A stretch of 64,000 bases of DNA from the NCBI GenBank assembly GCA_964019425.1, contig OZ025791.1:658501-722500 (forward strand). The letters are read 5' to 3'. The notes beneath the pieces were generated by a model. The model saw only the letters and a list, made by a program, of their open reading frames with translations. It ran no database searches and was not told the origin of the DNA. Source of the stretch: Flectonema sp. DT1601. Its lineage: Eukaryota; Euglenozoa; Diplonemea; Diplonemida; Diplonemidae. How positions within the stretch are numbered: the first letter of the stretch is position 1; the number at the start of each line of letters is the position of its first letter. Made by a program: the position numbers and the translations under genes. Of the stretch, positions 36,095 to 46,783 are shown piece by piece.

Positions 36095-38209
36095 TTAATT
36101 CTGAAACCAATGGATCCATTCAGAGTTAAATATCGTAATTAAGGCGGCGACAATGTCGTTGGCATCAGTTGGCCAAATAAACTCTCTCGTAATCTTCTCA
36201 GAAGCATCATCGAGAGAAGCAAAGCACCAGTTGATACCTGTCGTACTTATCCCGTAAGAAGTTAATGCCGACGACGAAGAATGAATCCTCCTTGACTGTT
36301 GATTAACAATCGATAACTGCGCCCAAAGGACATCTAAACTAGAAGAAAAATCTGAACCTTTATAATGAAAAATCGGAAGAACCGGAGTACCATCTTTCAA
36401 TTTTAACACGAAATCCAACCTCCCATAAGCCGTACACAGTGGTGATGTTACTTCAGTCTTAACCCATAAATAATCTGGTAAGTTAGGATTCACTACTGAT
36501 AAGATAACCTCCAAAATCGGTTCAAGCATCATGTATGACGACAATCGACCTCTGCCTTCAGACTTTAAATGTATTTTTTCCACAGCATCGATAACGATAT
36601 GGCTTCTTTTATCTGCTGTCAAAGATTCAAGTAAATCCTTATTCGGTGTTGTCGGAGGCATAAATCCAAGTCGATCACGTATAATGCCAGAATGCAAACT
36701 CGCAAAGTGTGAAAATGGAAGTGGAAAGGTACACAACGGCCACACCCTTCCAGTGATATTCACTTGAACTATTTCTTTATTATTATAATGCAGCGGTATA
36801 GGTTGCTGATGTTGGATGCTATTAGACCTGCTGTATGAAATGATATTTTCTTCATCAGAACTATCGGCGTTTTCATTGAGAAGAGGAACACTTGAGATTT
36901 GAGCTGGTGATGGTACAGCTGGTAGGTCAGGTATTTTTTTAATAGCCGTAAACCTCGACCAAGTATTAAAATATCTCTTTATGACTTTATCGAGTATACC
37001 ACGCGATGCAAACATTGCAAGTTGTAAGTCTTTTTTTGTGTGTTCGAAATCTTTGTTTTTTGGTTTTTCCTCAACTTTTTCTTCCTTCTCATCCTCCTCT
37101 TTTGATTTTAATTTTCTGCAACTCCACCACCTATTATAATACAGCAGCAGTAGTTCGTGTTGTAATGTTGTTTCAGAGCTCTTTGCTTTTTTGTATGTCG
37201 CGATTAGATTTTGAACTTTTTGTTTCGTTCCAGCACCAGACAGAATATTGCAACTAGCGATTAGAATGCTACTGCGGAGGACATTAAGTACCTCAGTAGT
37301 ATCACTGTACTTCACTTGAATGTTGAAAACAGGACCGAGAGGTGTTTTACCCGAAGGTTTGGTAAATGGATTTGGGGATACTAAATATGTTTTAATTAAC
37401 TTAGCCACTTCTAACATTTGAGATGAGTCAACCGACGAATATAAAACAGCCCTCACAGTCGCATGTATCGGAGGCGTTCGAGTCGCTGATATCGTCGGTC
37501 CCCAACTCTGAAGAGGATTCTGAGACGCTGTATGAGTTTCTAATTTAAAAGAACCAGACTCTAACATCCAATAACATTGATTTTCTTTAAATATAGAACG
37601 GATTGTTTGCTCAGGTTGGACATTAGTTTTATAAATAATTTCCTGACCAGAAGAGTTGTCCTCATCTACAACTAAGAAATACTCTCCACTGGGAGAGTAA
37701 TCAGCTGTTAAAGATTCAATAAATATATTTTTTGGAATAGCGTCGCAATCGAGAGGTCGATCTGCTGCGGTTACAACAAGTAGTGGTTCAGAACCAGTAA
37801 AGAACGTGTCAGATGCAGAAGATTTGTTGTCGTCTAGTTTGTCGCTTTTCTTCGATTGAGATACTGGTGAGGCTTTCATAGAACCTGATCCCCGAGAGAC
37901 ATCCAAACATCTTTCTTTTCTGGCTGGTTCGAATGTTAGAACGACGGTGTCCATTTGTGTAAATTTATCCAAGTCTTTTACTTCCTTTAATTCTTTAATC
38001 GTCCATCCAATGTAGTCCGTGAGACCGAATCCGGCAGCAACACCATCATCTTCGACACTCTCTAGTGTAACCTTTCCAATATCATTCTTTATTACGGCAA
38101 TTCCTAATGGTACTCCCGGTCCTTTTTCAATTGTTAAACATACACGAGCTCGCTGTGCAGTTCCAACAGTTGATGATGGTGGTTGTGGAGCAGAACAGCA
38201 GTTGCCCAT
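36095..38209 (-). CDS. Acylated (MGNCCS) PDZ-like protein with YxxW repeats and a nuclease-fold-like C-terminus
   Basis: The open frame extends upstream to 38332, but I choose the ATG at 38209 because it gives MGNCCSAP, a classic N-myristoylation plus palmitoylation signal; the protein is then 704 residues. A PDZ-like domain follows at about 20-110 (VPLGIAVIKNDIGKVTL...). The middle has a charged linker and helices with the Y-x-x-W core seen in neighbouring genes (LLYYNRWW, VIKRYFNTWSRF). The C-terminal third has GRLDFVLKLKDGTPVLPIFH then YK, faintly like the D...ExK core of restriction-endonuclease folds but with His-Tyr-Lys instead. A membrane-tethered scaffold is the best guess; the nuclease-fold idea is weak. 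Confidence 0.75.
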   Translation of the reverse strand: MGNCCSAPQPPSSTVGTAQRARVCLTIEKGPGVPLGIAVIKNDIGKVTLESVEDDGVAAGFGLTDYIGWTIKELKEVKDLDKFTQMDTVVLTFEPARKERCLDVSRGSGSMKASPVSQSKKSDKLDDNKSSASDTFFTGSEPLLVVTAADRPLDCDAIPKNIFIESLTADYSPSGEYFLVVDEDNSSGQEIIYKTNVQPEQTIRSIFKENQCYWMLESGSFKLETHTASQNPLQSWGPTISATRTPPIHATVRAVLYSSVDSSQMLEVAKLIKTYLVSPNPFTKPSGKTPLGPVFNIQVKYSDTTEVLNVLRSSILIASCNILSGAGTKQKVQNLIATYKKAKSSETTLQHELLLLYYNRWWSCRKLKSKEEDEKEEKVEEKPKNKDFEHTKKDLQLAMFASRGILDKVIKRYFNTWSRFTAIKKIPDLPAVPSPAQISSVPLLNENADSSDEENIISYSRSNSIQHQQPIPLHYNNKEIVQVNITGRVWPLCTFPLPFSHFASLHSGIIRDRLGFMPPTTPNKDLLESLTADKRSHIVIDAVEKIHLKSEGRGRLSSYMMLEPILEVILSVVNPNLPDYLWVKTEVTSPLCTAYGRLDFVLKLKDGTPVLPIFHYKGSDFSSSLDVLWAQLSIVNQQSRRIHSSSSALTSYGISTTGINWCFASLDDASEKITREFIWPTDANDIVAALITIFNSEWIHWFQN

Positions 38210-38603
38210 GTTATAGTATTCGGTAACGATGAAAGCTATCAAAGTTTCTTTTTTCTGTCTACTGAAAGAAATAAGATAACAACAGATAGTAACAATAAAA
38301 ACAAACGAACGAACACAGATCACCACACACATTCTTACTGGCTGTTTAATAATAAGAATAAGTAAAAACGATTGGGATACACTACTAAGTGCGTGTGCAG
38401 ACTTTCATCTGCATATAAACACTAATGAAAGCATTTGACGCAACGGATGGTTACTTCTTCTTTTTTTTTTTTTTTTTTGTCTTCTTGTTGTTTTTTTTTT
38501 TTTTTTTTTTTTCATTTAAACAAATGTCGCTAACACTGTAATAAGTCTATATTTTTGAATTATTCTTATTTCACTTACGAATAACACGACACGAACTCTT
38601 CCT

Positions 38604-38641
<38 letters not shown>

Positions 38642-38704
38642 ATCTTAAAAATCCTGAGTAACATATGGAGAAATAATATACAAGTTAAGAGAAATGTTAT
38701 TTTT
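38210..38704. other. Spacer with long poly(T) runs
   Basis: Contains three long T runs, the longest about 33 bases at 38608-38640. No gene is seen. The first 120 bases are an upstream in-frame extension of the acylated PDZ gene that I do not consider coding. Confidence 0.6.
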
Positions 38705-41378
38705 TTAAATGCATTGTAAGTTGGTTTCGACCATCTCTAGGTCGTCTAATAAATCACCCTCAGCATGAGGTAACGACATGGATATAATGTCAGAAACCCA
38801 TTGTAATGTTGTAATTAATGTATCACTACATGAAGATGAGTGGACGTCACTGATGTCAATGTCTAAACCAATTAAAACTATCCATGAGATATGATTAACT
38901 GAAGTGTAGTCAGATGATGATTCTATACTGACGGCAGCATCTCTCATTAGCATTACTTTACTTTCAATTGTTAACATCTCAATTACTTGTTCTTTTATTT
39001 TAAATGTTCGATCCCGAAACCATTCCATCTCCATATCGTAAACTTCATCTCTGTGAGCGAGATCATTTATTTCGTATACACACTTGTTGTATTCTTCCAT
39101 TGCAATGTAGTTTTCCCACTTTGATCGTTCAGGTGCCTGTTGAGGCGCCTGCTCACACATAAATGATATGCTGTCTTCCGGTAGTATTGAGTCCTGCTTT
39201 TTTTTGTTTTTTTTTGATGTACGATGAAGAAGGACTTTAGAAAAAGAAGGGGGGAAAAAACTCAAACCTCACGTAGTAGTTTCTCTTCCTGATAGCTTCG
39301 TTCTATTTCTTTTATGAGTTCTTTTTGAGTTGTGTGGAGAGCTGTAAAATCACTTTCGAGATTCTGTTTTGTTTATTTGGTTTTAATAAAAAATTGATAA
39401 AAACAAAAGACTCAACAATAAAAATATAATTCCATACCAACCACCCCATCGACAGTCCCATGTCCCTGAGTGAGTTATTGATTGGTAAACAAGCCTCACC
39501 AATCATTTGTTTTGTAGAATTGGTGTACCCATCAACAGTAGTTATAATTCCTCGCGTAAGGTCATCAGCTTGGGTGACATATTCTGTTAGGATCCTCATT
39601 TGAAACTCATCCGCTAAGTGAATAACTTTTTTTTCCAATTCCTGAATAGTCGCATATTCCGATTTTATCAGCGTGCGTACCGTTGATTGGTTAAGATGAC
39701 GAAGTCCACGTACTTCAGGTGCTAAAACTTTAGAAAACACGTTTTGATTAAATTCTTCCAAAGACTGCAGCCCTTGCTCTGCAGTAATTTCTTTAACAAC
39801 TTTCATTAAAGTATCAGTTTGTTTATTAACAAGAGATTCCTTAGCCTGTTCGATATTATCACGTACCGTAGAGACAATGTCTGCAGTGGCACCGACGTTT
39901 AGTTTTTTAGTGCAACGAAGAGACTCCTCCAACATGGAGGAGTATTTTTTTGGGATGTCGAGACCAGCTTTAGTCATCTCGTTATCTTTAACAGTAACGT
40001 TAGAGAGTCTGTCTGATACGACTGATAGAAGTCGACAGTTTGCATCCATCGTTAAGACTGATGCTTTTAGTGATCCCAACTCACGTAGAATTCGAGACTG
40101 AGCATTATCACTTTCAAAGTCAGGTGATGGAATGACTGTTGGGATGTACATTGGATTAAATGGTTTTGGAACTAGTTTAGCTGCTGCTGATTGTGTCCAT
40201 TCCCATTCAGTTCTACAAAGTGAATCAGCAAACAGTGCAACGATATGAGTCGGCTTCTCACCATTTGAGATGTTTGTTGGAGAACTACTGCTGCTGCTGT
40301 TAGAAGTAACGTACACTTCAAGTAAGTCATCAGCATCAACCCTCCAAAACTTTACGACACCAGGTGATATTAATTCAATTGATATCTGACTTACTTCATG
40401 ACCAGGCCAGTAGACTATCGCACGGTTTCCACCATCACCTGATATAATACCGTCAGTTGCGTGACATGTGTTGAAGGGAAGCTCATATTCACTCGATAGT
40501 GAAAGTGTTAATTCTTTACCTGGAGTGTACAACCAGAACCTGAGAGACACTATCCTACCACCAGACATTGTAACCAAGTGATCTCCCATCCACTGAATTG
40601 CGCAAATGACATCACCGTCATGAAGATCTGGTGTCGTTAGAACAGTCTCCCAACCATTTTGGGTTTTAGTTGCGATCTTCACATGCGACTGGTCTGATGA
40701 TAGCAAAGCCACTGTAGTGACGTCACTAATATCACATTGTTTAGCTGTAAAGGTCACTGCCTCTATTCCTGTACTTATAACTGATGAGGTTGGTTTTATA
40801 CCAATTTCATAAATGATGTTTGATGATGAGAGGGACAGCAGGTATAGCTGAGACGCACCAATCCATTGTGTTAGTTTAAAGAAATCATTTTTATCACCAG
40901 GGTGTTTTATTGTGTTTGTTGTCTTTGAAGCAGGACTTGATATTATAGTCATAGTACCAGAAGAATCACACACTGCGGTATAATTATCAAAACTAACCAT
41001 ATCCGTAATGGTTGTACTTTGATCAGTGTGGTTTGGTCCTCCGAGTTTTAAACTGACTTTTTCAGAATTGGATTGCTTATCAATTTTAATTGATCGACAT
41101 GACTTACCTCCCCCAGAGCTATACAGCAAGACGCTGTTTGTAACTGAAACTTGTCTCTTCTGTCCACCAGTTCTCTCAAATGTACTTGAGACGTACTTAT
41201 TATCATCACTTTTGTTTAGATAAGACTTAGCTTCTGGGATCTTAATTTCAACGTTGACCCTCGCAACGCCTGACGTCCACTCATAGCTGGTTGGCATCTC
41301 AATATTTGATACCTGAGTGAAAAGAAATTTATTTTGCAAAAAAAAAAAAGTAATGACCTCCAAGTTTTGGGTTAACAT
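38705..41378 (-). CDS. EDC4/Ge-1-like WD-repeat decapping scaffold
   Basis: Exons 41378-39438, 39363-39268 and 39193-38705 join in frame to 841 residues; both introns are 74 nt, with donors GTATGG and GTTTGA. A third tiny intron near 41310-41357 (GTCATT..CTCAG) is possible, because the frame is open either way; the alternative start is the ATG at 41297 (MPTSYEW). The N-terminal 380 residues look like a divergent WD propeller (GDHLVTMSGGRIVSLRFW). A Ser-rich linker and a long helical/coiled-coil stretch follow. The last 130 residues are all-helical (ISWIVLIGLDIDISDVHSS), matching in layout the C-terminal domain of EDC4/Ge-1, the enhancer of mRNA decapping found in P-bodies. The family call is by layout and is tentative; the gene and its splicing are well supported. 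Confidence 0.6.
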
Positions 41379-41852
41379 TAGAAAGCGGGTGGGTTTACAA
41401 ATTTAAAGCGATGCTGACATTCAGGGATTGGAATAAAACTAAAACATAAAAAAAGAAAAAAATAAAGGGGGAAAAGAACTATAAAAGAAAAACAGGGCAA
41501 ATAAACTTGCCTGGCTTCGATTGCCTGCAGTTGTTATCCGTTTGAGAAAACGGGAATTTTTTGTTACTATTTTCGTCCATTCGTTCGTTATATCACTTAC
41601 GGATTGGGATAACTGGTGGAAGGGGAGTCGAGTAACCCCCCACAAAAACAGATCAACAATCCGTTTTAAAAACGAGGAGGGCTAAACACTAAGCAAGAGT
41701 TTGAACCTGCGTAGCCTACATCCGATGTAGGCTTCATTTTGTCGTCTTCTGCTCACTCGAAATTCTGACTGAGACTCAAATGCGGGACAGGCTGACTGTC
41801 ATTAAATTAAATAGGAAACACCTTTCTCACTATTTTAATTCATTAATCTCAT
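41379..41852. other. Spacer, no clear gene
   Basis: Spacer between the EDC4-like gene start and the H2B stop codon. A short minus-strand frame starting MDENSNKKFPFSQTDN near 41582 could be a 5' exon of the EDC4-like gene through a GC-AG intron, but I cannot support it. Confidence 0.4.
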
Positions 41853-42550
41853 CTAGTCCATACCGACAGCAGGAGTACCTTGTTTGTCTCCTTTACTCGC
41901 TGGAGTTGAGAAACGTTGAATTGCAGAGAATCCTTCTTTGATTGAATGCTCAGCTAACTCACCAGGCATTAATAACTTACAAGCTGCCATAACGTGTTTT
42001 GAGGCGCAGGTACGACGCTGACTGAACTGCATCAACAGACTAGACTGTTGTAATATTCTTTGAAAGATATCACTCACACAGTAATTCATAATATGCATTG
42101 CTTTCAAAGACATAGTGTGGCCACTCTGTGGAAGGCCGTCTTTGCCGACTGGTTTTTGAAGTCCTTTTTGGACACGTTGAATAAAAACACTCCAAGTTCT
42201 GACTTGTTTTCTTTTTCTACCCGTCTTGAGAGATTCTTCAGCTCTCGCAGTCTCTTGTCCTTTGTAAGAAGTTCTCCTCTGCCCACCAGTTTTACCCTTA
42301 CCTCCTACTTTGCTCTTTCCGTTTCCTCTTCCACTCTTTCCCATACCGAGACTCTTGGCCTGTGTGATGTTTTTTTTTTGTTTTTTCAAAAAAATCGAAT
42401 TTTTATTGGGAAAAAAAAAAGAAAAAAGATTTTAAAGTTCAAAAAATAAAATACCTTTCCCGATCCTTTACTTTTCGCCAATCCTGGACCTGGCTGTGGA
42501 AGCTTTGCAGCCTCCGATGCTGCTACAATTTTTCCGGCTCCGTCTTCCAT
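41853..42550 (-). CDS. H2B: Histone H2B, long divergent form with one intron
   Basis: Exon 1 (42550-42455) starts MEDGAGKIVAASEAAKLPQP; a 95-nt intron (42360-42454, GTATTT..ACACAG) leads in phase 0 to exon 2 (42359-41853), giving 200 residues. After a basic Gly/Lys/Arg-rich tail the histone fold is clear: TWSVFIQRV, KAMHIMNYCVSDIFQRI, CASKHVMAACKLLMPGELAE, HSIKEGFSAIQRF. Canonical H2B is about 125 residues; here the N-terminal tail is about twice as long. The first loop has an extra stretch (KPVGKDGLPQSGHT), and there is a C-terminal extension. RTW before helix 1 recalls kinetoplastid H2B (RTWNVY). It packages DNA as an H2A-H2B dimer in nucleosomes; it could be a variant rather than the bulk H2B. 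A TTTTCAG acceptor-like site lies 17 bases before the ATG. Confidence 0.92.
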
Positions 42551-42804
42551 TTTATTTTTTAAAACGACTGAAAATACTAACAGAGAATGATTATTTTAAA
42601 AAAAAAGGTCGAATGGTGTGACTCCAATTCAAAAACCAATCTACAAGTTGGAGGGCGGGGGATACAAAAAACATAAATAAAAACAACCAAAAAAAACACG
42701 AAATATATCTGGTAATCAGGGTTGCCGTTATCTATAATCTAATTTTATAATAATGTTTCAAAAGAACGAAATTTTTCAAAAATAGTGTTTCGTAATTTTT
42801 TGTT

Positions 42805-45800
42805 TTATACCCAGGATCTTCTTCTTGGTGGTTGTGGTTGATCCTTCGACAAACCACTTTCACTCCTCTCAAAAACAGAGTTACCAGCAGTACTTGTGAG
42901 TGGGTACATGTTAATACCACTATTGTTGTTATCAACATTACTGTTAACTTTTATGTTCGCAATGATCTCTTGAGATCGTCTGCTGGGAGGCATACCTCGA
43001 ACAGGGAGAGTAGCAGAGTTAGAAGTGGGCTGACGACCTTGCTCAAAAACAGAAATGGCAGGCACGGTAGAATTGACAGCAACTGGAAGAGAGAAGTTGG
43101 TATCACTTCGAACATCAGCTGATGAAAGCATCTGTTGATTATATGATCCAAACACAGACGGTCCTTTACGATCTGGAGGTGGTGCTGCTGGCATTACTGG
43201 AGAAGCCTTCGATAATGACAAGTGTGATGACGGTATTGAGTGTCGCCTCACTACTCTCGTTGGAGATACCGAACGCTGGCGATTAGCAGGTGCTGTCGCT
43301 TTGGACGCGATGTCGATTCGTTCGATTTGCTCATCAACTTTCATAAGTCTGTCGATCAGTTTATTTAGAACTGATGTACTGTTTTGCATTTGTCTTTGGA
43401 TAATTGCTACTTCAGTTTCTAATGAAGAAGTCCTCATCCCATCCTGTTCTCTCAAGTCTTCAAGTTTTCCTAATGAGTCACGTATTCCATTTAATTCAGA
43501 ACGAATTCTTCCTTCAAGTTCCCGAAGAAGATGATTTACGTCACTTTCTTTGATGGAATCAACTTCAGGTGGTGGAGGTGATAGAGCTCTTGGTTTAGTT
43601 CTCATCATTTCTGATATTGTATTTTCTAAACTAATTAACTTGTCGCGTAGCGAGATGTTATTTCTTTCTGTTGAAAGAATTCTGTCTTTTAATTCCGATA
43701 GCAGTCTGTCGTCGAATACTTTCTGTTTTGGTTCTTTCACCATTCCAGAAGTTAATACTAACCGAGACCAATCCGCAAACCTTCTTCTCAATGAAAGTGT
43801 CTTTGAGCGTCTTAACAAATGACTAACAGCTCTTTGTCTATTTAATATACGACGTCGATTCTTTTGATTATAAAGAAGTTTCCAAAAGTATTTTTGTAAT
43901 AAATTATGTGCAGCATTCTTTCTTAAAACTAACAAGGTACCATTAGAGGCTAATTTTCGAATGATCTTCTTTGATTTAGAACTATATTGTCCTTTTGATG
44001 TTGGACACCATCGTTCCCAAACTGAGAGTCGATGACGATTTAAGTTCAGTGCTCGCAATGTAGCTAATTTTGATTTAGTTTTTCGTTGGTATTTCCTCAT
44101 TTCAATTTTTTCATTTCGGAAGGATATCAACTTATTCATTATTCGGTCTGCGAATTTTCGACGATTGGTATCCAGCATTCTGATTACAGATATAAATTTC
44201 AATCTCCAAGTCATCTGAGCGACTGCCTTGTCACGCATACGATTGTAGAATTCCTGAAGCAACCGACGATTATTCTTATCAATCAAAATGGTTAATTGTA
44301 CGTGTAGAAGTCGATCTTTATGACGTTTCCCTGAAGCCTTTAGAAGGGAAGTCTGCTCAACCAAACCCTCAACTATGACCATAACTCTATTGAAATCTGT
44401 TCCGAGTATCTCTTGTTCTCTTATGAGACGATTCTTCATTAAAAAGAACCTCATTAGCTTGTCGTAGGAACGATTTAAAGTACATTTTAATGTCTTTCTT
44501 GCGAGGTATTGCATTGCTCTATTTTGTTTTAAAATTTTCTTCCCAATTTGGTAATTTAATTCTATTTTTGAATATGTTTTTTCTAACAATCTGAGAGTTG
44601 TTTTTCTAAGCAGCTTATTTGATGTTGAGATCCGATCTTCTGTACGACTTCTTTTTAAAAACGAGAATTTTTTCCAAAGTCCAAAAGCATCTTTGAATAT
44701 TTCAAACTGCTCCAATGAGAATGTTCGTTGCATGAGGTATCGAAGGCCTCGATTGCGAATTTTATTTTTTTTTATCAAAGATGCAAACAACGACCAATCC
44801 CTGTAGTATCTGTCCAACAGTGATTTTTTAGCATTGTCTGCATTGGTGTTTACGACGTGAATTGTTAAGCTTCGTATTTTATAAGACTTCTGCCTTAGAT
44901 TTTTTATATCATTTTCAATGTCAGACGCCTTGTCGACGAGGAGGTGAAGATCACCGTGAAGGTTATTAAATTGATTTTGCATTTCATCAAATAATATTCT
45001 TTTTGAATTCAAAACGTTTTGTTCAAGAAGGTTGTAATACTGTCTTACAAACCTGTTCTCTGTCGTGTGCTCCAAGTATCTCAATTTTCTTAGTCTTGCT
45101 TCGCTTAGTTTTCGATTCTTTCTGTAAGCAGTCGCAATCTTAGATGCCTCCATTAATAGATCATAATGCTTTTTAAGAATTCTTATATTGGTTTTTTTTG
45201 TTAAGATTGCGCATGTAGATCGTCTTTGAATTTTTTTGTGAACCCGATGTTGAAGCCACAGCATCCAAAGTTTTAATTTTTTTGACAACAAGGACCTCGC
45301 CGTAGATTGCAACAGTCCCCGGATGTGTCTTTTTCTTATCAAATGTTTGCGAGAAATATTTCTATTGTTCAGCAATTTATAAAAATACGATCGAAGAGTG
45401 TACTTTAAGTTATTTGACCACAACAGATGAGCAATTGGTCGTTTTCGACGAGTCTCTGCTGACCTTCCAAAATAGGTCTCAATTTCGTTGCTGAACTGCT
45501 GCATTTGAAGTTGGGAATCGTTCATAACGTTTGCTAATCGTTCTACAGAGTCTTGGATTACTTTCTTATCTTCTCGTTCACGAGATAAGAGACCAAGAAT
45601 ATCCTGTAGGGCGATACTTACTTTTGTGTACTCTCCTTCCAGCCATGCGATTCTACCGCATTTTTCAACAGCACCATCAACGACAGTTAGAGTTTTCTTC
45701 TGTCGTTGTTGAAAAGCGTGTTCTTGAAGAGCATTGTATCCTCGTTGTAAAGTTGTGTGTCTTGTTCGTTTTACCAACCAGCTCAAAGCATGAAATAATC

Positions 45801-46059
45801 TCCGTCTTCGAGTATCAGATGTCCCGACTACCTTACTGTGAAGAGATGTTAGTGTTGCTGTTATAGCAGCCAAGTATTCTCCTAGTCGTGTGTTGTTACC
45901 GCGAAGGACATCATTTGGATTGACCGACAGCAGCACCGGCGGTAGCTGATGCTGAATCGACATTCCCTTGTCAACCCCCGCTGCTGTTTTAAAAAATAAA
46001 ATTGAAACATTTTTCTTTTTTCCCTTTAACAATAGGCTCTCAAATACGATCATCTTCAT
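42805..46059 (-). CDS. Large repeat-helix protein with Sfi1-like (YxxLL/W) repeats
   Basis: One frame of up to 1084 residues. The first in-frame ATG is at 46059, but the Phe/Lys stretch after it looks non-coding or intronic, so the ATG at 45963 (MSIQHQLPPVLLSVNP) may be the real start. From about residue 85 to 800 it is a series of at least a dozen basic helical repeats of 30-60 residues ending in Y-x-x-L-L or a Trp, such as LRSYFYKLL, LLDRYYRDWSLF, LNRSYDKLM, LLQKYFWKLL and LRRRFADWSRL. These resemble centrin-binding Sfi1 repeats and the repeats of two nearby genes. A coiled coil (about 830-960) and a Ser/Pro-rich basic tail follow. A role in a centrin fibre, basal body or flagellar root is inferred. 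Neighbours are H2B (245 bases beyond the stop) and a secreted protein. Confidence 0.8.
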   Translation of the reverse strand: MKMIVFESLLLKGKKKNVSILFFKTAAGVDKGMSIQHQLPPVLLSVNPNDVLRGNNTRLGEYLAAITATLTSLHSKVVGTSDTRRRRLFHALSWLVKRTRHTTLQRGYNALQEHAFQQRQKKTLTVVDGAVEKCGRIAWLEGEYTKVSIALQDILGLLSREREDKKVIQDSVERLANVMNDSQLQMQQFSNEIETYFGRSAETRRKRPIAHLLWSNNLKYTLRSYFYKLLNNRNISRKHLIRKRHIRGLLQSTARSLLSKKLKLWMLWLQHRVHKKIQRRSTCAILTKKTNIRILKKHYDLLMEASKIATAYRKNRKLSEARLRKLRYLEHTTENRFVRQYYNLLEQNVLNSKRILFDEMQNQFNNLHGDLHLLVDKASDIENDIKNLRQKSYKIRSLTIHVVNTNADNAKKSLLDRYYRDWSLFASLIKKNKIRNRGLRYLMQRTFSLEQFEIFKDAFGLWKKFSFLKRSRTEDRISTSNKLLRKTTLRLLEKTYSKIELNYQIGKKILKQNRAMQYLARKTLKCTLNRSYDKLMRFFLMKNRLIREQEILGTDFNRVMVIVEGLVEQTSLLKASGKRHKDRLLHVQLTILIDKNNRRLLQEFYNRMRDKAVAQMTWRLKFISVIRMLDTNRRKFADRIMNKLISFRNEKIEMRKYQRKTKSKLATLRALNLNRHRLSVWERWCPTSKGQYSSKSKKIIRKLASNGTLLVLRKNAAHNLLQKYFWKLLYNQKNRRRILNRQRAVSHLLRRSKTLSLRRRFADWSRLVLTSGMVKEPKQKVFDDRLLSELKDRILSTERNNISLRDKLISLENTISEMMRTKPRALSPPPPEVDSIKESDVNHLLRELEGRIRSELNGIRDSLGKLEDLREQDGMRTSSLETEVAIIQRQMQNSTSVLNKLIDRLMKVDEQIERIDIASKATAPANRQRSVSPTRVVRRHSIPSSHLSLSKASPVMPAAPPPDRKGPSVFGSYNQQMLSSADVRSDTNFSLPVAVNSTVPAISVFEQGRQPTSNSATLPVRGMPPSRRSQEIIANIKVNSNVDNNNSGINMYPLTSTAGNSVFERSESGLSKDQPQPPRRRSWV

Positions 46060-46174
46060 AAAACATGTTAAAGATTACTATTAAAACAGAAATAGTTTTT
46101 AATGAAGGGAAGCACACTGATGACAAACAAGTCATCTGACTATAAAATGAATAACTTAACCTTTACGGTTGTAT

Positions 46175-46783
46175 TCAACACGGACAGTCTGGAGAACAAC
46201 AAAACCCTTCACAGCCACAACCACCGAAACCGTTGTCTTCACAAGTCTCACACTTTGGATAAGTAGAAGACGGAAATATAGGATGTCCTGATGGTCTACA
46301 AACAGAGCAATCTATGAATGGAAGTCCTGAATTTGCTTTTCGAATTCTCTGAGCATCATGAAGAGCGTGGTTAGCGGATATCAGAACTGAGGTATCCCAT
46401 TTCATAAAATCATCTGGTTGTGATTCAATTACTTGACTAAGATGAGTATGCTTTCCAAGGTGTTGTTTTATGTACTTCCTCTTCATCTTTGCGACAACAC
46501 CATATTTATAAATAGGAGAATCAAATTTCATATCTGAAAGTATCGATGAAACTGTTGGATATTTCTTAGTAGGTGTTGTCTTACAATGACATTGGTTTTG
46601 TTTATTGCAACGGCAGTCATAACCTTTTCCTTCACCCTCGTCAACGCGTACCCAGGGACCTGCTACTACTTTACCGCTATCGATTGCTTTCTTACCATCG
46701 GAATCGATTATTTCCATTACTGGCTTGCAATTCGATGTTATCACCAATGTCAATAACAACAACAATGTTGTTTGTATTTTCAT
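46175..46783 (-). CDS. Small secreted cysteine-rich protein
   Basis: A 202-residue single-exon frame. It begins with a strong signal peptide (MKIQTTLLLLLTLVITSNC). Two cysteine-rich patches are visible: DCRCNKQNQCHC near residue 57 and a C-terminal knot with CSVC, CETC, GCGC, FCC and CSPDCPC. The middle (about 75-155) is Lys-rich and helical without cysteines. No membrane segment follows the signal. It is not a family I recognise; metal binding or disulfide knots are both possible. It is probably secreted or kept in the secretory pathway. Confidence 0.75.
   Translation of the reverse strand: MKIQTTLLLLLTLVITSNCKPVMEIIDSDGKKAIDSGKVVAGPWVRVDEGEGKGYDCRCNKQNQCHCKTTPTKKYPTVSSILSDMKFDSPIYKYGVVAKMKRKYIKQHLGKHTHLSQVIESQPDDFMKWDTSVLISANHALHDAQRIRKANSGLPFIDCSVCRPSGHPIFPSSTYPKCETCEDNGFGGCGCEGFCCSPDCPC

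Noticed and set aside
38210-38332. Upstream extension of the acylated PDZ-like gene (41 codons)
   Set aside because: The internal ATG gives a perfect acylation signal (MGNCCS), which functions only at the N-terminus.
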